Shown here piece after piece: positions 24,782 through 34,890 of a stretch of DNA of 64,000 nucleotides. The notes beneath the pieces are model-generated. The model saw nothing but the letters and a program-made list of their open reading frames with translations, made no database searches and was not told the origin of the DNA. The stretch's first letter is position 1; each line of letters starts with the position of its first letter. Position numbers and translations under genes: made by a program. Source of the DNA: Bacteroidota bacterium (GTDB lineage: Bacteria; Bacteroidota; Bacteroidia; Cytophagales; Cyclobacteriaceae); assembly GCA_018266055.1 (NCBI GenBank), contig JAFDYT010000017.1, positions 1-64,000 of the forward strand. The letters run 5' to 3'.

Positions 24782-25822
24782 TCAACTTGTTTTTGGTTTG
24801 AAGATATCGTAGGCGCGGCGCTTCAGAATTCCGACTTCCTTAAACCGATAGCCAACCGCAAACTTGATGGCGTCATTGGAACTGCTGAACAGCACACCTG
24901 CATATTTGATGTTGCGCGTTTGATGGCTGTAAGTGACGCCCGCAAAGAAACGCTCACTGTTATAGCCGGCCGAGATGCGCAGATCGGCAAAGGTATTCAA
25001 TTGCCAGTCTTCCTTCCACGGATTGTTGCCGAGGTTGTAATGCACCCAATTGATGGCCGGGCCATACGCAAAGGCTCCACCTATGAAATAGATTTTGCGT
25101 ATCACAAACGTGTGGGCATATCCTGGTGCAGCACTGAAGGTGGAGTAGTCGAGTCGTTGAAAATTGGCACCCGTGCCAAAGGCATTGTCGAAAGATGAAC
25201 TATAAATGGCTGAATCACCACGCAGCGAAAAAGTATTGGCGTTAGCACTTAGCAGAAATGATCCGGCACTGCGAAGCTGACGTTCGTAATAGTTGTACGT
25301 AGAACGCATCGAATACTTGCGCTTGTTGAAGAAATAGATTCCGTTGACACCATTGTTCCAGGTAACTACGTCTTTGCGCTGAGGATGAATGGCCGAAACC
25401 GACAGTGGTTTGTTTTTATCTTCCGAATAGTAGCCAATGTAATTCTGTGTGAAGAAATCAAGGCCCCAGTTTTTACCGAGAATATTGGCTTGAAGGTCGA
25501 ACGCATCAGAATGGCCGTAAAGCTGATCGCTCGATCGGGTTGTAGGTAATGCCAGCACGATCTGCGCACCTACGCCAAAAATGTAAAACCCTGCACCGGC
25601 ATGGAAGCTGACGTTCGGTTTGAACGTAAGCCGCTGCGAGCCATCGGCTGACTGAATGTAAAAGGAAGTGTTGCGTTGTTTGAGTACTGGCCACACAAAA
25701 AAGTAATTGGTAAACCGCTCTACATAGTTGGCCCGCGACAGCGCATCCAACTCTTTATTCTGACCCAGCCCCACTGACGATACTAACACTAAGAAAATCA
25801 GGGCGACGCTTTTTAGGGTCAT
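24782..25822 (-). CDS. DUF4421 outer membrane protein
   Basis: The protein has 346 residues with a signal peptide (MTLKSVALIFLVLVSSVGLGQ). The start at 25822 is the first ATG; a TTG two codons earlier is less likely. The body is an alternating beta pattern typical of an outer membrane barrel ('FKPNVSFHAGAGFYIFGVGAQIVLALP', 'WGLDFFTQNYIGYY', 'GYAHTFVIRKIYFIGGAFAYGPAINW') and fits the DUF4421 family of Bacteroidota, of unknown function. It lies 9 bases after the TPR gene on the same strand, so the two are probably co-transcribed. The C-terminus is basic and does not end in the usual aromatic residue. Confidence 0.8.
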   Translation of the reverse strand: MTLKSVALIFLVLVSSVGLGQNKELDALSRANYVERFTNYFFVWPVLKQRNTSFYIQSADGSQRLTFKPNVSFHAGAGFYIFGVGAQIVLALPTTRSSDQLYGHSDAFDLQANILGKNWGLDFFTQNYIGYYSEDKNKPLSVSAIHPQRKDVVTWNNGVNGIYFFNKRKYSMRSTYNYYERQLRSAGSFLLSANANTFSLRGDSAIYSSSFDNAFGTGANFQRLDYSTFSAAPGYAHTFVIRKIYFIGGAFAYGPAINWVHYNLGNNPWKEDWQLNTFADLRISAGYNSERFFAGVTYSHQTRNIKYAGVLFSSSNDAIKFAVGYRFKEVGILKRRAYDIFKPKTS

Positions 25823-25831
25823 CGGCAAAAG

Positions 25832-26575
25832 TCATTTCGGGTTTTCGGTTGGGTTCTTCAACCGCACGATCGCGTTGAGCTCGGCCTTCATATCCGCGTC
25901 AAGCGAATCAAGTTTCACTGCCGCACGAAGTTCTTTCTCCGCGAGGTCGAACTTACCGAGTTCCACATACAGCACACCAAGGTTGTAGTGCGTCACCACA
26001 TTTTCAGGTTCCAGCGCTATGGCGGTAAGATATTCTTGTTCAGCAGCCTGCATTTTCAATTGCTGCCGGTACAGATTGCCGAGATTGATGTGAGCAAGTT
26101 CATCTTTATCGTTGAGTTGCAATGCTTCCTTGTAGGCCGCTTCTGCCTCACGCACTCTTTTGTTGCTGGCGAGAAATACACCGTAGCTGTCCAACACGCG
26201 CGCTTTCTGTTTGGCTTTGTCTTTCTTGAAATGGAGAAGATACTGGAAATCAATTTCCTTCACCGTATCGGGAGTTTTGCTTCCCCACAGGGGGTTTTCG
26301 TTCACACGACTTATCCTGGCTTCCAGTCTTTTCATTTCGATATCAAGTCGCTTCTCTTCCGAGAGCTCAAAGGCTTTGGCGAAAGCCTGCTCAGCCATGG
26401 CATAACGCCCTTCGTCAAAGAAATCCTGGCCCAGTTTCTCATACTGTTCTATCACTTTGCGCGACTGGTAGCGGTCCCATTGGTCCTGAACGGAAGGGAT
26501 GAAAAACGCCAAGACCATCACCGAAGCACCGCCCAGACTCACCAGAAATGGCCATATCTTTTTCAACTTCTCCAT
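25832..26575 (-). CDS. Membrane-anchored TPR protein
   Basis: The protein has 247 residues. One transmembrane helix lies near the N-terminus ('WPFLVSLGGASVMVLAFFIP'), followed by a helical domain with at least four TPR units: 'YEKLGQDFFDEGRYAMAEQAF', 'LDSYGVFLASNKRVREAEAAY', 'AHINLGNLYRQQLKMQAAEQEY' and 'THYNLGVLYVELGKFDLAEKEL'. TPR arrays mediate protein contacts; here it would be a membrane-bound adaptor, with the partner unknown. It precedes the DUF4421 gene with a short gap and diverges from the acyltransferase gene. There is no enzymatic motif. Confidence 0.85.
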   Translation of the reverse strand: MEKLKKIWPFLVSLGGASVMVLAFFIPSVQDQWDRYQSRKVIEQYEKLGQDFFDEGRYAMAEQAFAKAFELSEEKRLDIEMKRLEARISRVNENPLWGSKTPDTVKEIDFQYLLHFKKDKAKQKARVLDSYGVFLASNKRVREAEAAYKEALQLNDKDELAHINLGNLYRQQLKMQAAEQEYLTAIALEPENVVTHYNLGVLYVELGKFDLAEKELRAAVKLDSLDADMKAELNAIVRLKNPTENPK

Positions 26576-26654
26576 TCATCAAAATTTTCATTTTAAAGTT
26601 AGCAAAAATCAATTTCGTAACACGAATACGTCGGTCATAAAAGAATGCTTTTGT

Positions 26655-26662
26655 TATTTTTG
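26655..26662 (+). promoter_or_regulatory. -7 promoter box directly before the acyltransferase gene
   Basis: TATTTTTG matches TAnnTTTG and ends 4 nt before the ATG at 26667, which would give a leaderless or almost leaderless mRNA. No -33 TTG is seen at the expected spacing. Confidence 0.45.
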
Positions 26663-26666
26663 CGGC

Positions 26667-27548
26667 ATGCAAGCTCTTTCGTTTTATCTTATTTATCCGC
26701 TGATATACCTGGTGGCCTCACTTCCCTTCTGGGCGTTGTACAAGCTGTCTGATTTGATGTACTATTTGTTCCGGATTTCCGGCTACCGCAAAGATGTAGT
26801 TCTTCAAAACCTAAGAAATTCCTTCCCCGAAAAAAGTGAACAAGAGATCCAGGCACTCTGCCGTGCTTACTTCCGCTACCTGTGCGACCTCACCCTAGAA
26901 ACGCTGAAAACCATCACGACTACTGCCGAAGAAGCTAAAGAACGATGCGTGTATCATTCCCCCGACTGGCTGGAGAAAATGCACGACGAAAAAAAGAGTT
27001 TGATCATTGTGATGGGACACTATGGAAATTGGGAATGGGCTGGCCCAAGCTTTTCACTTAGCTCAAAATATCAATTGGTGGTGATTTACCGTCCATTGTC
27101 AAATCCTTACTTTGACAAGATGATGGTGAAGGCACGCACCAAATTCAACACGAAGATCACCCCGGCAAACCAAACCTTGCGCGACATGGTGGCCAACCGA
27201 AAATCCATCACGGCTACGGCTTTCATCGCCGATCAGGCAGCCACCACCTCCAACGCCTACTGGACCACCTTTCTCAATCAGGACACCTCCGTGTACAACG
27301 GTCCGGAAAAGCTGGCGGTAAAATTTAATTACCCTGTGGTGTATATGAAGGTGAGTCGCACGCGCCGTGGCTACTACGAGCTTACACCAGAACTACTTTT
27401 TGAAAACCCCGCCAACACCGCCGATGGCGAAATCCTGGAAGCCTTTACCCGCAGACTGGAAAGAGACATTCTGGAAGACCCCGCGGTGTGGCTTTGGTCG
27501 CACAAAAGGTGGAAGCATAAAAGAGCCGATATTCCCATGAAAGGTTAG
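26667..27548 (+). CDS. LpxL/HtrB-like lysophospholipid or lipid A acyltransferase
   Basis: The protein has 293 residues with an N-terminal membrane helix ('FYLIYPLIYLVASLPFWALY'). The catalytic motif of the HtrB family appears as 'IIVMGHYGNWEWAGP' (His-x4-Glu). 'DVVLQNLRNSFPEKSEQEI' is the family's N-terminal signature. Later, 'VYNGPEKLAVKFNYPVVYMKV' and 'WLWSHKRWKHKR' match the usual 'GxxxxAxxxxxPV' and 'W.H.RW' motifs. It would transfer a secondary acyl chain to lipid A on the cytoplasmic face of the inner membrane. The start at 26667 was chosen over upstream in-frame ATGs because of the promoter box and the hydrophobic N-terminus. A desaturase gene follows, so the two may share a lipid theme. 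Confidence 0.9.
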   Translation: MQALSFYLIYPLIYLVASLPFWALYKLSDLMYYLFRISGYRKDVVLQNLRNSFPEKSEQEIQALCRAYFRYLCDLTLETLKTITTTAEEAKERCVYHSPDWLEKMHDEKKSLIIVMGHYGNWEWAGPSFSLSSKYQLVVIYRPLSNPYFDKMMVKARTKFNTKITPANQTLRDMVANRKSITATAFIADQAATTSNAYWTTFLNQDTSVYNGPEKLAVKFNYPVVYMKVSRTRRGYYELTPELLFENPANTADGEILEAFTRRLERDILEDPAVWLWSHKRWKHKRADIPMKG

Positions 27549-27606
27549 GGGATTTCCTGATTTTCAATAACTTCGCGTACCCTAAAAACCTAAACCCTAC
27601 CCGACC

Positions 27607-28590
27607 GTGAACCGTTCAGGAAAAGAGCTTATTGCGGAAAGTAAACAATTCAGTTGTGAGTATCGCGGAAAAAGTTGGTTTGAACTTCTGATTACCATTG
27701 TACTCGCTGTCGTTTTCTTTGCTGCGGGTCTTGTCTCCTCCTTTCCCTTGGTAGCCCGACTTGCTATCGCATTGGTCTGCAGTCTTCTTTATGTAAGGCT
27801 CTTTGTGATTTATCATGACTATGAGCACCGCGCTATCTTACAAAACTCAACGCTGGCCCATGCTATCTTCGCGCTGATCGGCGGGTACCTTCTTGCGCCA
27901 GAGGCTATCTGGCGACGGTCGCACGAATATCACCATAACAACAACTCCAAACTCACTCTTTGTAGCATTGGCTCCTATCCTACCGTCAGCAAAGAGCGCT
28001 TCCTGAAGCTTACCCCGAAGGAGCGTCAACTTTATCTTATTAACCGACACCCGCTCACCATATTCTTTGGCTACCTCACGTTGTTCATTTACTGGCTCAA
28101 TGTGAAATCGTACCTCGAAAGCCCTAAGAAACACCTCGACTCGTTACTTGCCCTTCTGTTTCACTTTGCCGCCGGAGGTTGTATCTTTTACTTTTTCGGT
28201 GTTTCCATTTTCCTTACGGGATGGGTTATCCCATTCTTCATTGCCTTTGCCATTGGCTCGTATCTATTTTATTCCCAACATAATTTCCCAGGCGCAAAAT
28301 TCAGAGAAAACAATGACTGGGCTTATGATGAGGCGGCGCTTACTTCCACCAGCATGATGGTGATGAACCCTGTGATGAACTGGTTTACCGGCAATATCGG
28401 CTACCACCACGTGCACCATTTGAATTCTCGAATTCCATTCTACCGACTGAAGGAAGCCATGCGCAGCATGCCCGAGCTAAACCACGCCGCCACTACTACC
28501 CTCAACCCCCGCGACATCTATCATTGCCTGCGCCTAAAACTTTGGGATGCTGAAAAGGGAGAAATGATTACCTTGAAAGATATTAGGTAA
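27607..28590 (+). CDS. Fatty acid desaturase
   Basis: The protein has 327 residues, an integral membrane di-iron enzyme. The three histidine boxes are complete: 'VIYHDYEH' (HxxxH), 'RRSHEYHHNNN' (HxxHH) and 'GYHHVHHLNS' (HxxHH). Two pairs of membrane helices ('LLITIVLAVVFFAAGLVSS', 'LALLFHFAAGGCIFYFFGVSIF') separate them. It introduces a double bond into fatty acyl chains; the position cannot be told. The start codon is a GTG. The symporter gene begins 6 bases after its stop. A membrane-fluidity role beside the acyltransferase is plausible. Confidence 0.92.
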   Translation: MNRSGKELIAESKQFSCEYRGKSWFELLITIVLAVVFFAAGLVSSFPLVARLAIALVCSLLYVRLFVIYHDYEHRAILQNSTLAHAIFALIGGYLLAPEAIWRRSHEYHHNNNSKLTLCSIGSYPTVSKERFLKLTPKERQLYLINRHPLTIFFGYLTLFIYWLNVKSYLESPKKHLDSLLALLFHFAAGGCIFYFFGVSIFLTGWVIPFFIAFAIGSYLFYSQHNFPGAKFRENNDWAYDEAALTSTSMMVMNPVMNWFTGNIGYHHVHHLNSRIPFYRLKEAMRSMPELNHAATTTLNPRDIYHCLRLKLWDAEKGEMITLKDIR

Positions 28591-28596
28591 ACCATT

Positions 28597-29802
28597 TTGT
28601 CAACGATCAAGAAAATCATTAAGAACCTGGCCTTTCAGGTTTTTGTAGCGATAATCATCGGCGTATGCGTGGGGCACTTCTATCCCGCTACCGGCGTAAA
28701 GATGGAAATCATCGGCAAGTCGTTTGTTGATATTCTGAAGCTCTTCATCGCACCAATCATTTTTCTCACCATCACACTCGGCATTAGCAGCATCGGCAAT
28801 TTGAAAAAAGTAGGGAGACTCGGCGTCAAAGCGCTTATCTACTTTGAAATAGTCACCACCTTTGCCCTGGTGATCGGCATCGGAGTAGCCTTGCTCCTTG
28901 AACCCGGCCACATTGACCGCACCGGGCTGGCGATACAGGATGCCTCCAAGTACACCCAGTCTGCCAGCAAAGCATTCGACTGGGTAAAGTTTTTCATGGC
29001 CAATTTTACGCTACAGGTTTTGGTGCTGGCGATAGTTTCAGGCATCGCACTAAGCTATTCATCAAAACGCGAGAAAATTGTACGCGTACTCGATCGGATT
29101 TCAAAAGTAGTGTATGCCGCACTTACCTATGTGATGTATCTCGCGCCGTTGGGTGCGTTTGGAGGAATCGCATTTGCCGTGGGGAAATTCGGACTGCATT
29201 CCTTGGTTCCCCTGGGCAAACTGATGATCTGCGTGTACATCACGATGTTTCTTTTCATTGTGATAATCCTCGGTGCAATCCTGCGATACTACAAGATCAG
29301 TATCTGGACTTTTCTGAAAAGTATTAAAGAAGAAATTCTGATTGTATTGGCTACGTCTTCATCAGAAGCAGCGCTCCCTTCGCTGATCAACAAGCTGGAG
29401 CGAATGGGATGCAGCAAACCGGTGGTGGGGTTAGTTGTACCGACAGGTTACTCCTTTAACCTTGACGGCACTTCGATCTACCTGTCAATGGCAGTTCTCT
29501 TCATTGCACAACTATATAATGTGCCGCTCGATTTCAGCGAACTATTGGCCATCATCGGCATACTAATGATCACGTCCAAAGGCGCCGCGGGTGTAACCGG
29601 CAGCGGGTTTATCATACTAGCTTCTACCCTTACTGCCATTCATAAAGTGCCGGTTGAAGGGCTGGCTTTTCTACTAGGCGTAGACAAGTTTATGAGCGAA
29701 GCGAGAGCCATCACCAACATCATAGGCAATGGTGTAGCTACCATTGTGATTGCAAAAAGTGAAAAAGAATTTATCGAGCCGGAAGTGGTGATTGAAAGTT
29801 AA
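28597..29802 (+). CDS. Dicarboxylate/amino acid:cation symporter (DAACS family)
   Basis: The protein has 401 residues with eight membrane helices and two re-entrant loops. Family motifs are 'KLFIAPIIFLTITLGISSIG', 'LATSSSEAALPSL' (first hairpin loop), 'TGYSFNLDGTSIY' (the sodium/substrate segment, usually NMDGT; here Met is Leu) and 'SKGAAGVTGSGFIILASTL'. The last helix carries 'GVDKFMSEARAITNIIGNGVA'. It imports a C4-dicarboxylate or an acidic or neutral amino acid with Na+ or H+. The start is a TTG at 28597, six bases after the desaturase stop, so it probably belongs to that transcript. It converges with the GH57 gene, only 2 bases apart. Confidence 0.9.
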   Translation: MSTIKKIIKNLAFQVFVAIIIGVCVGHFYPATGVKMEIIGKSFVDILKLFIAPIIFLTITLGISSIGNLKKVGRLGVKALIYFEIVTTFALVIGIGVALLLEPGHIDRTGLAIQDASKYTQSASKAFDWVKFFMANFTLQVLVLAIVSGIALSYSSKREKIVRVLDRISKVVYAALTYVMYLAPLGAFGGIAFAVGKFGLHSLVPLGKLMICVYITMFLFIVIILGAILRYYKISIWTFLKSIKEEILIVLATSSSEAALPSLINKLERMGCSKPVVGLVVPTGYSFNLDGTSIYLSMAVLFIAQLYNVPLDFSELLAIIGILMITSKGAAGVTGSGFIILASTLTAIHKVPVEGLAFLLGVDKFMSEARAITNIIGNGVATIVIAKSEKEFIEPEVVIES

Positions 29803-29804
29803 TA

Positions 29805-32213
29805 TCAACTCACCTTCACGCCGAGGTTATCGCCAAGCAGCGTGAATTGTTCCATCCATTCCGGAAGTACTTTAGGGTTCTTAAGTTCCTCTTTCGAAAT
29901 TTCAAAATAGAGATTCTGGCTTTTGTGCAGGTTTGGATCGAGGCCGAATTTATCGAGCAACGGAAATATCCGGTTCAGGCGTTGCACGCGTTTCACGTTT
30001 TCTCTTTCACTTCCTATTCGCTTCAGTTCTTTCCAGATGCTATCTCCGGCCAGACGTGAAAGCTTCCTCGGATCTTCGATCTTCAGATTCCAGCGCGCCA
30101 TCTCTGAGGCGATGCGTTCCATCTCTTTGATGCTGATCTTATCCGATGTAAAGCAATTGATCAGATCGGCATTGAGAATATATTCGAACGTTGTTTTGTA
30201 CGTATTGGGAATCGGGATGCCATTATTAGCAAGTGCGGTAATTAGTTGATAGTCGCTGTTATAACTCTTGCGCAATGAGTTTTCCAGTTCGGACATGCTT
30301 TCCTGCGAAATGAGTTCCAGGATTTTCCTCTTCTCATCGCTAAACAATTGCCAGATCGTGTATTTCTCAGGCCCGAAATACATTTGCATTACACCAATCA
30401 CATCGCCAAGGCGACCCTCTTCAAAAGCCTTCAGCATTCGGAATTGCATGCCTGCAAATTTATCCGGCTCCATGTCCAGCGAAATATTTCCGATGATATT
30501 GTGCTTGCCCAAATAAATTACAGCAAAAGCGAACTTCTTCTCTGAGCGTGTCACCAACGATTTTACGTTGGTGATACCCAGCACAAGCTTTTGATCGCCG
30601 GCCACTTTCTTGACAAACGATTCGCTGGTGGTGGTGTAATTAAAAATCGTAAGCGACTCCGGTTCTTCTTCAAAAATGGAAGACACTGCAAAGTGCATTC
30701 CCACGCGCTTCAAATTGATCAGCGAAGGAATGACCAGGCGCTCAAAAATCTGCGCCGCATTTCCATACATGGTGATGTTACTAGGCGCATGTTCAAGACG
30801 TTTTAAAAATTCCGTTTCGTAATCCAGGTTTGTGGATTGATGCGCCAACTGAATCACACGGCAGGCATATTGCAACACCTGAGTGGTTTCTATCCCGGAC
30901 ACTTCGTCAAAAAACCAACCGCAGCTGGTGTACATCAGCATGGCGTGGCGCTCCATCTCCATCAGGCGGAAAACTTTACTGGCCGTAGCCCCTTCCAAAG
31001 CATGTGAGCGCAAGAAGTTCTTCGTGGTCGTTTCATTGCGCTTCATCACCACGTTGACGTAATCGTTGCGTGCCACCCAAGGATCTTTCAATATCTTCTT
31101 CCCTTCTTCTTCAAAAACTTGCGCTGTGGTATCGCGCAGCCAGTCAAGTGCTTCGCGCAGTGGTTTACGCCAGCGCTGATTCCAGCCGCCGTGGCCTCCG
31201 GTATTGCAACCGCAGTCATTGCGCCAGCGTTCTACGCCATGCACGCAACTCCACGAACTGTTCTCCACAATCTGCGCTTCGTGCACCGGAGGAAACATCG
31301 ACAAAAACTGCGCATAATTGGTGAGTGTAACCTGATGGTCCTTTTCTATATAATCAAGGCAAAATGCCAACGCCATGTCGCCGTGCTTGTGATGATGGCC
31401 GTAGGTTTCACCATCGGTAGCCACATGCACCAGTTGCACGCTGCTGTCATTATTGTCAAAAGCATTCGATAAGCTTTCGGCAAATCGTTTTCCATCGTTC
31501 AATAATCCATTGAAGGCGATCGACTGAGAGATGTCGCCGTCGTAGAAAAACAAATCGATAAATTTCCCGGAAGGGAGATTGCAGCGATACGCATGTTTCG
31601 TATTTACTGTGCGATCGTTCACTTCATTCCACTTTTCATCTCCGATTTTTCGGGTGGCCTTTGCCTGACGCGGAGCCAGAATCGTAAACTTAATATCGTT
31701 GGCTGCCAGCGCCTCAAGAGTTTCGGTATCGGCGGCAGTTTCAGCGAGCCACATGCCTTCGGGTTTCCTGCCAAAGCGCATTTCAAAATCGCGAATACCC
31801 CACACAATCTGTGAGTCTTTATCGCGTGCATTGGCCAAGGGAAGAATCATGTGGTTAAACACCTGCGCGATAGCCGAACCGTGGCCACCAAAACGGGCGA
31901 TGCTTTCCTTATCGGCATCGATGATCGCCTGGTACGTTTCGTTGGCGTACACTTCCATCCACGAAAGCAACGTGGGACCAAAATTGAAACTAATCTTCGA
32001 ATAGTTGTTGATGATGTCGCGGATCACTTTGTGCTCATCCAAAATGCGCGACGTGGCGTTGGGTTCGTAGCACTCTGCGGTGATTCGCTCATTCCAGTCA
32101 TGGTAGGGATAAGCGGAGTCTTGAACTTCAATTACCTCAAGCCACGCGTTCTCGCGGGGAGGTTGGTAAAAATGACCATGAATACAAACGAATTTCTTGT
32201 CGGAGGATGTCAT
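29805..32213 (-). CDS. GH57 family glucan hydrolase with DUF3536
   Basis: The protein has 802 residues and no signal peptide, so it is cytoplasmic. The N-terminal GH57 barrel is seen in 'FVCIHGHFYQPPRENAWLE', 'ISFNFGPTLLSWME' and 'GMWLAETAADTETLEALA', the last carrying the usual Glu nucleophile region. 'HVATDGETYGHHHKHGDMALA' holds the Asp of the second catalytic motif. A DUF3536 domain follows ('SSWSCVHGVERWRNDCGC' onward). GH57 enzymes act on alpha-1,4 or alpha-1,6 glucans, as amylases, branching enzymes or 4-alpha-glucanotransferases. Its place at the end of the GlgE operon points to glycogen-type glucan. The exact activity is not clear. Confidence 0.88.
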   Translation of the reverse strand: MTSSDKKFVCIHGHFYQPPRENAWLEVIEVQDSAYPYHDWNERITAECYEPNATSRILDEHKVIRDIINNYSKISFNFGPTLLSWMEVYANETYQAIIDADKESIARFGGHGSAIAQVFNHMILPLANARDKDSQIVWGIRDFEMRFGRKPEGMWLAETAADTETLEALAANDIKFTILAPRQAKATRKIGDEKWNEVNDRTVNTKHAYRCNLPSGKFIDLFFYDGDISQSIAFNGLLNDGKRFAESLSNAFDNNDSSVQLVHVATDGETYGHHHKHGDMALAFCLDYIEKDHQVTLTNYAQFLSMFPPVHEAQIVENSSWSCVHGVERWRNDCGCNTGGHGGWNQRWRKPLREALDWLRDTTAQVFEEEGKKILKDPWVARNDYVNVVMKRNETTTKNFLRSHALEGATASKVFRLMEMERHAMLMYTSCGWFFDEVSGIETTQVLQYACRVIQLAHQSTNLDYETEFLKRLEHAPSNITMYGNAAQIFERLVIPSLINLKRVGMHFAVSSIFEEEPESLTIFNYTTTSESFVKKVAGDQKLVLGITNVKSLVTRSEKKFAFAVIYLGKHNIIGNISLDMEPDKFAGMQFRMLKAFEEGRLGDVIGVMQMYFGPEKYTIWQLFSDEKRKILELISQESMSELENSLRKSYNSDYQLITALANNGIPIPNTYKTTFEYILNADLINCFTSDKISIKEMERIASEMARWNLKIEDPRKLSRLAGDSIWKELKRIGSERENVKRVQRLNRIFPLLDKFGLDPNLHKSQNLYFEISKEELKNPKVLPEWMEQFTLLGDNLGVKVS

Positions 32214-32304
32214 GACGACGAAACAATAGAATCAGAAAAAAAGATCAACGATTGCCAAGATAGGCGAAAAATCCAAGTTGATGAAATAAATACGTCAGCT
32301 GTGG

Positions 32305-32913
32305 TTAAATATTGAAGTAGTATTTAATACCACTCAAAATGTTCTGAATTGCAAACGATGCCAGTATCAGCCCCATGATTTTGCCAATCACGGTGATGCC
32401 TGTTTCACCTATTCGTTTCTGGATGCGGCGCGCAAACAACAGTAAGAAACACGTTACAAGAAGCACCAGAAAAACAAGAAAGGTTGTCCACGCCTGCTGA
32501 AGAACCGTCTGCGTGTTATTGTCGGTCAATAACACCACAGCGAGAATGGCACCGGGAGACGCAATGGAAGGAATGGCGATAGGGAAAACCGTTACGTGAG
32601 AATAATCTTTGATGAGGTGCTTTCCTTCTTCCGGTCGGCCTTCGCCAAAGATCATGGTCAATGAAAATATAAAAAGGATCACTCCACCCGAAATCTGAAA
32701 AGCCGAAAGCGAAATGTTCATGGTCTCCATGATCACCTGCCCCACGACGATGAAGAATAGTAAAATTCCGGCCGCAATAAGCGACGCATTGATGGCCACT
32801 TTCTTCTTGGCCTTGTCATCAAAGTTTTTAGTGGCTTCAAGAAATACCGGAATGGAACCGAGCGGATCAATTACGGCGAAAAGGAACAAAAATGATTTTA
32901 CAACCTCCAACAT
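32305..32913 (-). CDS. MarC family integral membrane protein
   Basis: The protein has 202 residues with six hydrophobic helices. Family signatures include 'FLFLFAVIDPLGSIPVFLEAT' at the N-terminus, 'ISGGVILFIFSLTMIFG' and 'VTVFPIAIPSIASPGAI'. MarC/NAAT proteins are poorly characterised; one archaeal member was reported to transport neutral amino acids, and the E. coli protein is not needed for antibiotic resistance. It lies 6 bases after glgB and 91 before GH57, inside the alpha-glucan operon. Why a MarC gene sits there is not obvious. Confidence 0.9.
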   Translation of the reverse strand: MLEVVKSFLFLFAVIDPLGSIPVFLEATKNFDDKAKKKVAINASLIAAGILLFFIVVGQVIMETMNISLSAFQISGGVILFIFSLTMIFGEGRPEEGKHLIKDYSHVTVFPIAIPSIASPGAILAVVLLTDNNTQTVLQQAWTTFLVFLVLLVTCFLLLFARRIQKRIGETGITVIGKIMGLILASFAIQNILSGIKYYFNI

Positions 32914-32919
32914 GAGTTT

Positions 32920-34881
32920 CTAACTCAATTGAAACTCCGTCTGCTCTTCATTCAGTTTGAACACAGCAACTCCTAATGGAGGCAAAGTGAGCGACAGGCT
33001 GTAATCTCTGCCGTGGTATTTCACTGGCGAAGTTTGCTGCAAGCCCACGTTGAGATTTCCACCACCGGCATATTTCACATCATCAGAGTTGAATACTTCT
33101 TTCCACGTGCCGCGCACCGGCACACCAATGCGGTATTGCGTGCGAAGCTCCGGTGTAAAATTGCACACTACAATCAACGCATCTTTGGGTGACTCTGCTT
33201 TGCGCATGAAAATCATCACGCTATTCTCGCTGTCGGAATAATCAATCCATTCAAAACCTTGCTCAGTAAATGGATATTGATACAGCGCTTTTTCGCTTTT
33301 GTAAAACGAATTGAGGTCTTTGATGAGATTCAAAATACCTTTGTGATAATCGTATTGAAGCAGGTGCCAGCTTACGCTACTGTCGTGATTCCACTCGGAC
33401 GTTTGACCAAACTCTCCACCCATAAACAGCAGCTTCGTTCCCGGATGAGTAAACATGTAGCCGTACATTAACCGAAGGTTGGCAAACCGGCGCCACTCGT
33501 CGCCCGGCATTCTTCCGATCAGAGAACCTTTGCCGTGCACTACTTCGTCGTGCGAGAGTGGCAGCATGAAGTTTTCCGTAAAGGCATACATGATGCTGAA
33601 CGTAATATCATTCTGATGATACTTGCGGTAAATCGGATCATCTTTAAAATAGCGAAGCGTATCGTGCATCCAGCCCATCATCCATTTTTGTCCGAAGCCA
33701 AGTCCGCCAAGATAAGTTGGTCGCGAAACACCTGGCCACGCCGTTGACTCTTCAGCTATGGTAACTACATCAGGAAATGTCCCATACACGGTTTCGTTGA
33801 ATTCTTTGAGGAACATAATGGCCTCCAGGTTTTCATTTCCTCCGTGTTGGTTGGGTTCCCATTCGCCTTCCTTACGGGAATAATCAAGATATAACATGGA
33901 TGCTACAGCGTCTACGCGCAACCCGTCAATATGAAAGCGATCGAGCCAGAACAGCGCATTGCTAATAAGAATCGAACGCACTTCATTGCGGCCGTAATTG
34001 AATATATAACTACTCCAGTCGGGGTGAAATCCTTTGCGCGGGTCAGCATGCTCATACAAATGTGTGCCATCGAATTTATACAACCCGTGTACATCGCCGG
34101 GAAAGTGTGAAGGAACCCAATCGAGAATCACACCGATGCCATGCTGATGAAACGTATCGACAAGCTCCATAAATTCCTGCGGAGCACCAAAGCGGCTAGT
34201 CGGTGCAAAATATCCTGTAAGCTGATATCCCCACGAGCCAAAGAAGGGATGCTCCATTACAGGCAAAAACTCTACGTGAGTGAAACCCGCTTCTTTCACA
34301 TACGTCACCAACTCGTCAGCCAACTCTTTATAACTTAAAGACCGATTTCCGTCTTCCAGTTTTCGTCGCCAGCTTCCCATGTGCACTTCGTACACAGAAT
34401 AAGGCTGGGCTTTTCCTTCCAGACTTTTTCTTTTCGTAAGCCAAACGTCGTCTTTCCAGGTGTGTTCTTCCTTCCAGACAATGGAAGCGGTGCGCGGCGG
34501 TATCTCGGCATAAAAAGCAAACGGGTCGGCTTTTTCGAGATATTCACCAGTGTTCGATTGAATCGCATATTTGTAGGTTTCTCCTTTGCCAACTCCGGCA
34601 AAGAATCCTTCCCAAATTCCAGACTCATCCCAACGCGGATTGAGTTTGTGCTGACCGCTCTGCCAGTAATTAAAATTGCCAATCACCGAAACGGCCGTGG
34701 CATTCGGAGCCCACACGGCAAAGTACACGCCGGCCTCTCCTTTGAACGTAGCCGGATGCGCGCCAAGCTTTTCGTAAAGTTTGTAGTGCTTGCCCGACCG
34801 GAACAAGTGAATATCAAAATCGGTGAGAAGACTGAAGCTTTCTTTCTCCTCCTGTGCGGGTGTGGTACTCTTCTTTTTCAT
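32920..34881 (-). CDS. glgB: 1,4-alpha-glucan branching enzyme
   Basis: The protein has 653 residues, a cytoplasmic GH13_9 enzyme that makes alpha-1,6 branches. An N-terminal CBM48 domain (about 30-135, '[21 protein letters not shown]') precedes the barrel. Catalytic residues are present: nucleophile Asp324 in '[19 protein letters not shown]', acid/base Glu377 in '[11 protein letters not shown]' and the stabilising Asp in '[12 protein letters not shown]'. It would branch the linear glucan that GlgE makes. It sits 9 bases after the TreS-maltokinase gene in the same operon. At this length it lacks the extra N-terminal module of the longer GlgB type. Confidence 0.96.
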   Translation of the reverse strand: MKKKSTTPAQEEKESFSLLTDFDIHLFRSGKHYKLYEKLGAHPATFKGEAGVYFAVWAPNATAVSVIGNFNYWQSGQHKLNPRWDESGIWEGFFAGVGKGETYKYAIQSNTGEYLEKADPFAFYAEIPPRTASIVWKEEHTWKDDVWLTKRKSLEGKAQPYSVYEVHMGSWRRKLEDGNRSLSYKELADELVTYVKEAGFTHVEFLPVMEHPFFGSWGYQLTGYFAPTSRFGAPQEFMELVDTFHQHGIGVILDWVPSHFPGDVHGLYKFDGTHLYEHADPRKGFHPDWSSYIFNYGRNEVRSILISNALFWLDRFHIDGLRVDAVASMLYLDYSRKEGEWEPNQHGGNENLEAIMFLKEFNETVYGTFPDVVTIAEESTAWPGVSRPTYLGGLGFGQKWMMGWMHDTLRYFKDDPIYRKYHQNDITFSIMYAFTENFMLPLSHDEVVHGKGSLIGRMPGDEWRRFANLRLMYGYMFTHPGTKLLFMGGEFGQTSEWNHDSSVSWHLLQYDYHKGILNLIKDLNSFYKSEKALYQYPFTEQGFEWIDYSDSENSVMIFMRKAESPKDALIVVCNFTPELRTQYRIGVPVRGTWKEVFNSDDVKYAGGGNLNVGLQQTSPVKYHGRDYSLSLTLPPLGVAVFKLNEEQTEFQLS

Positions 34882-34890
34882 AGAAAGATT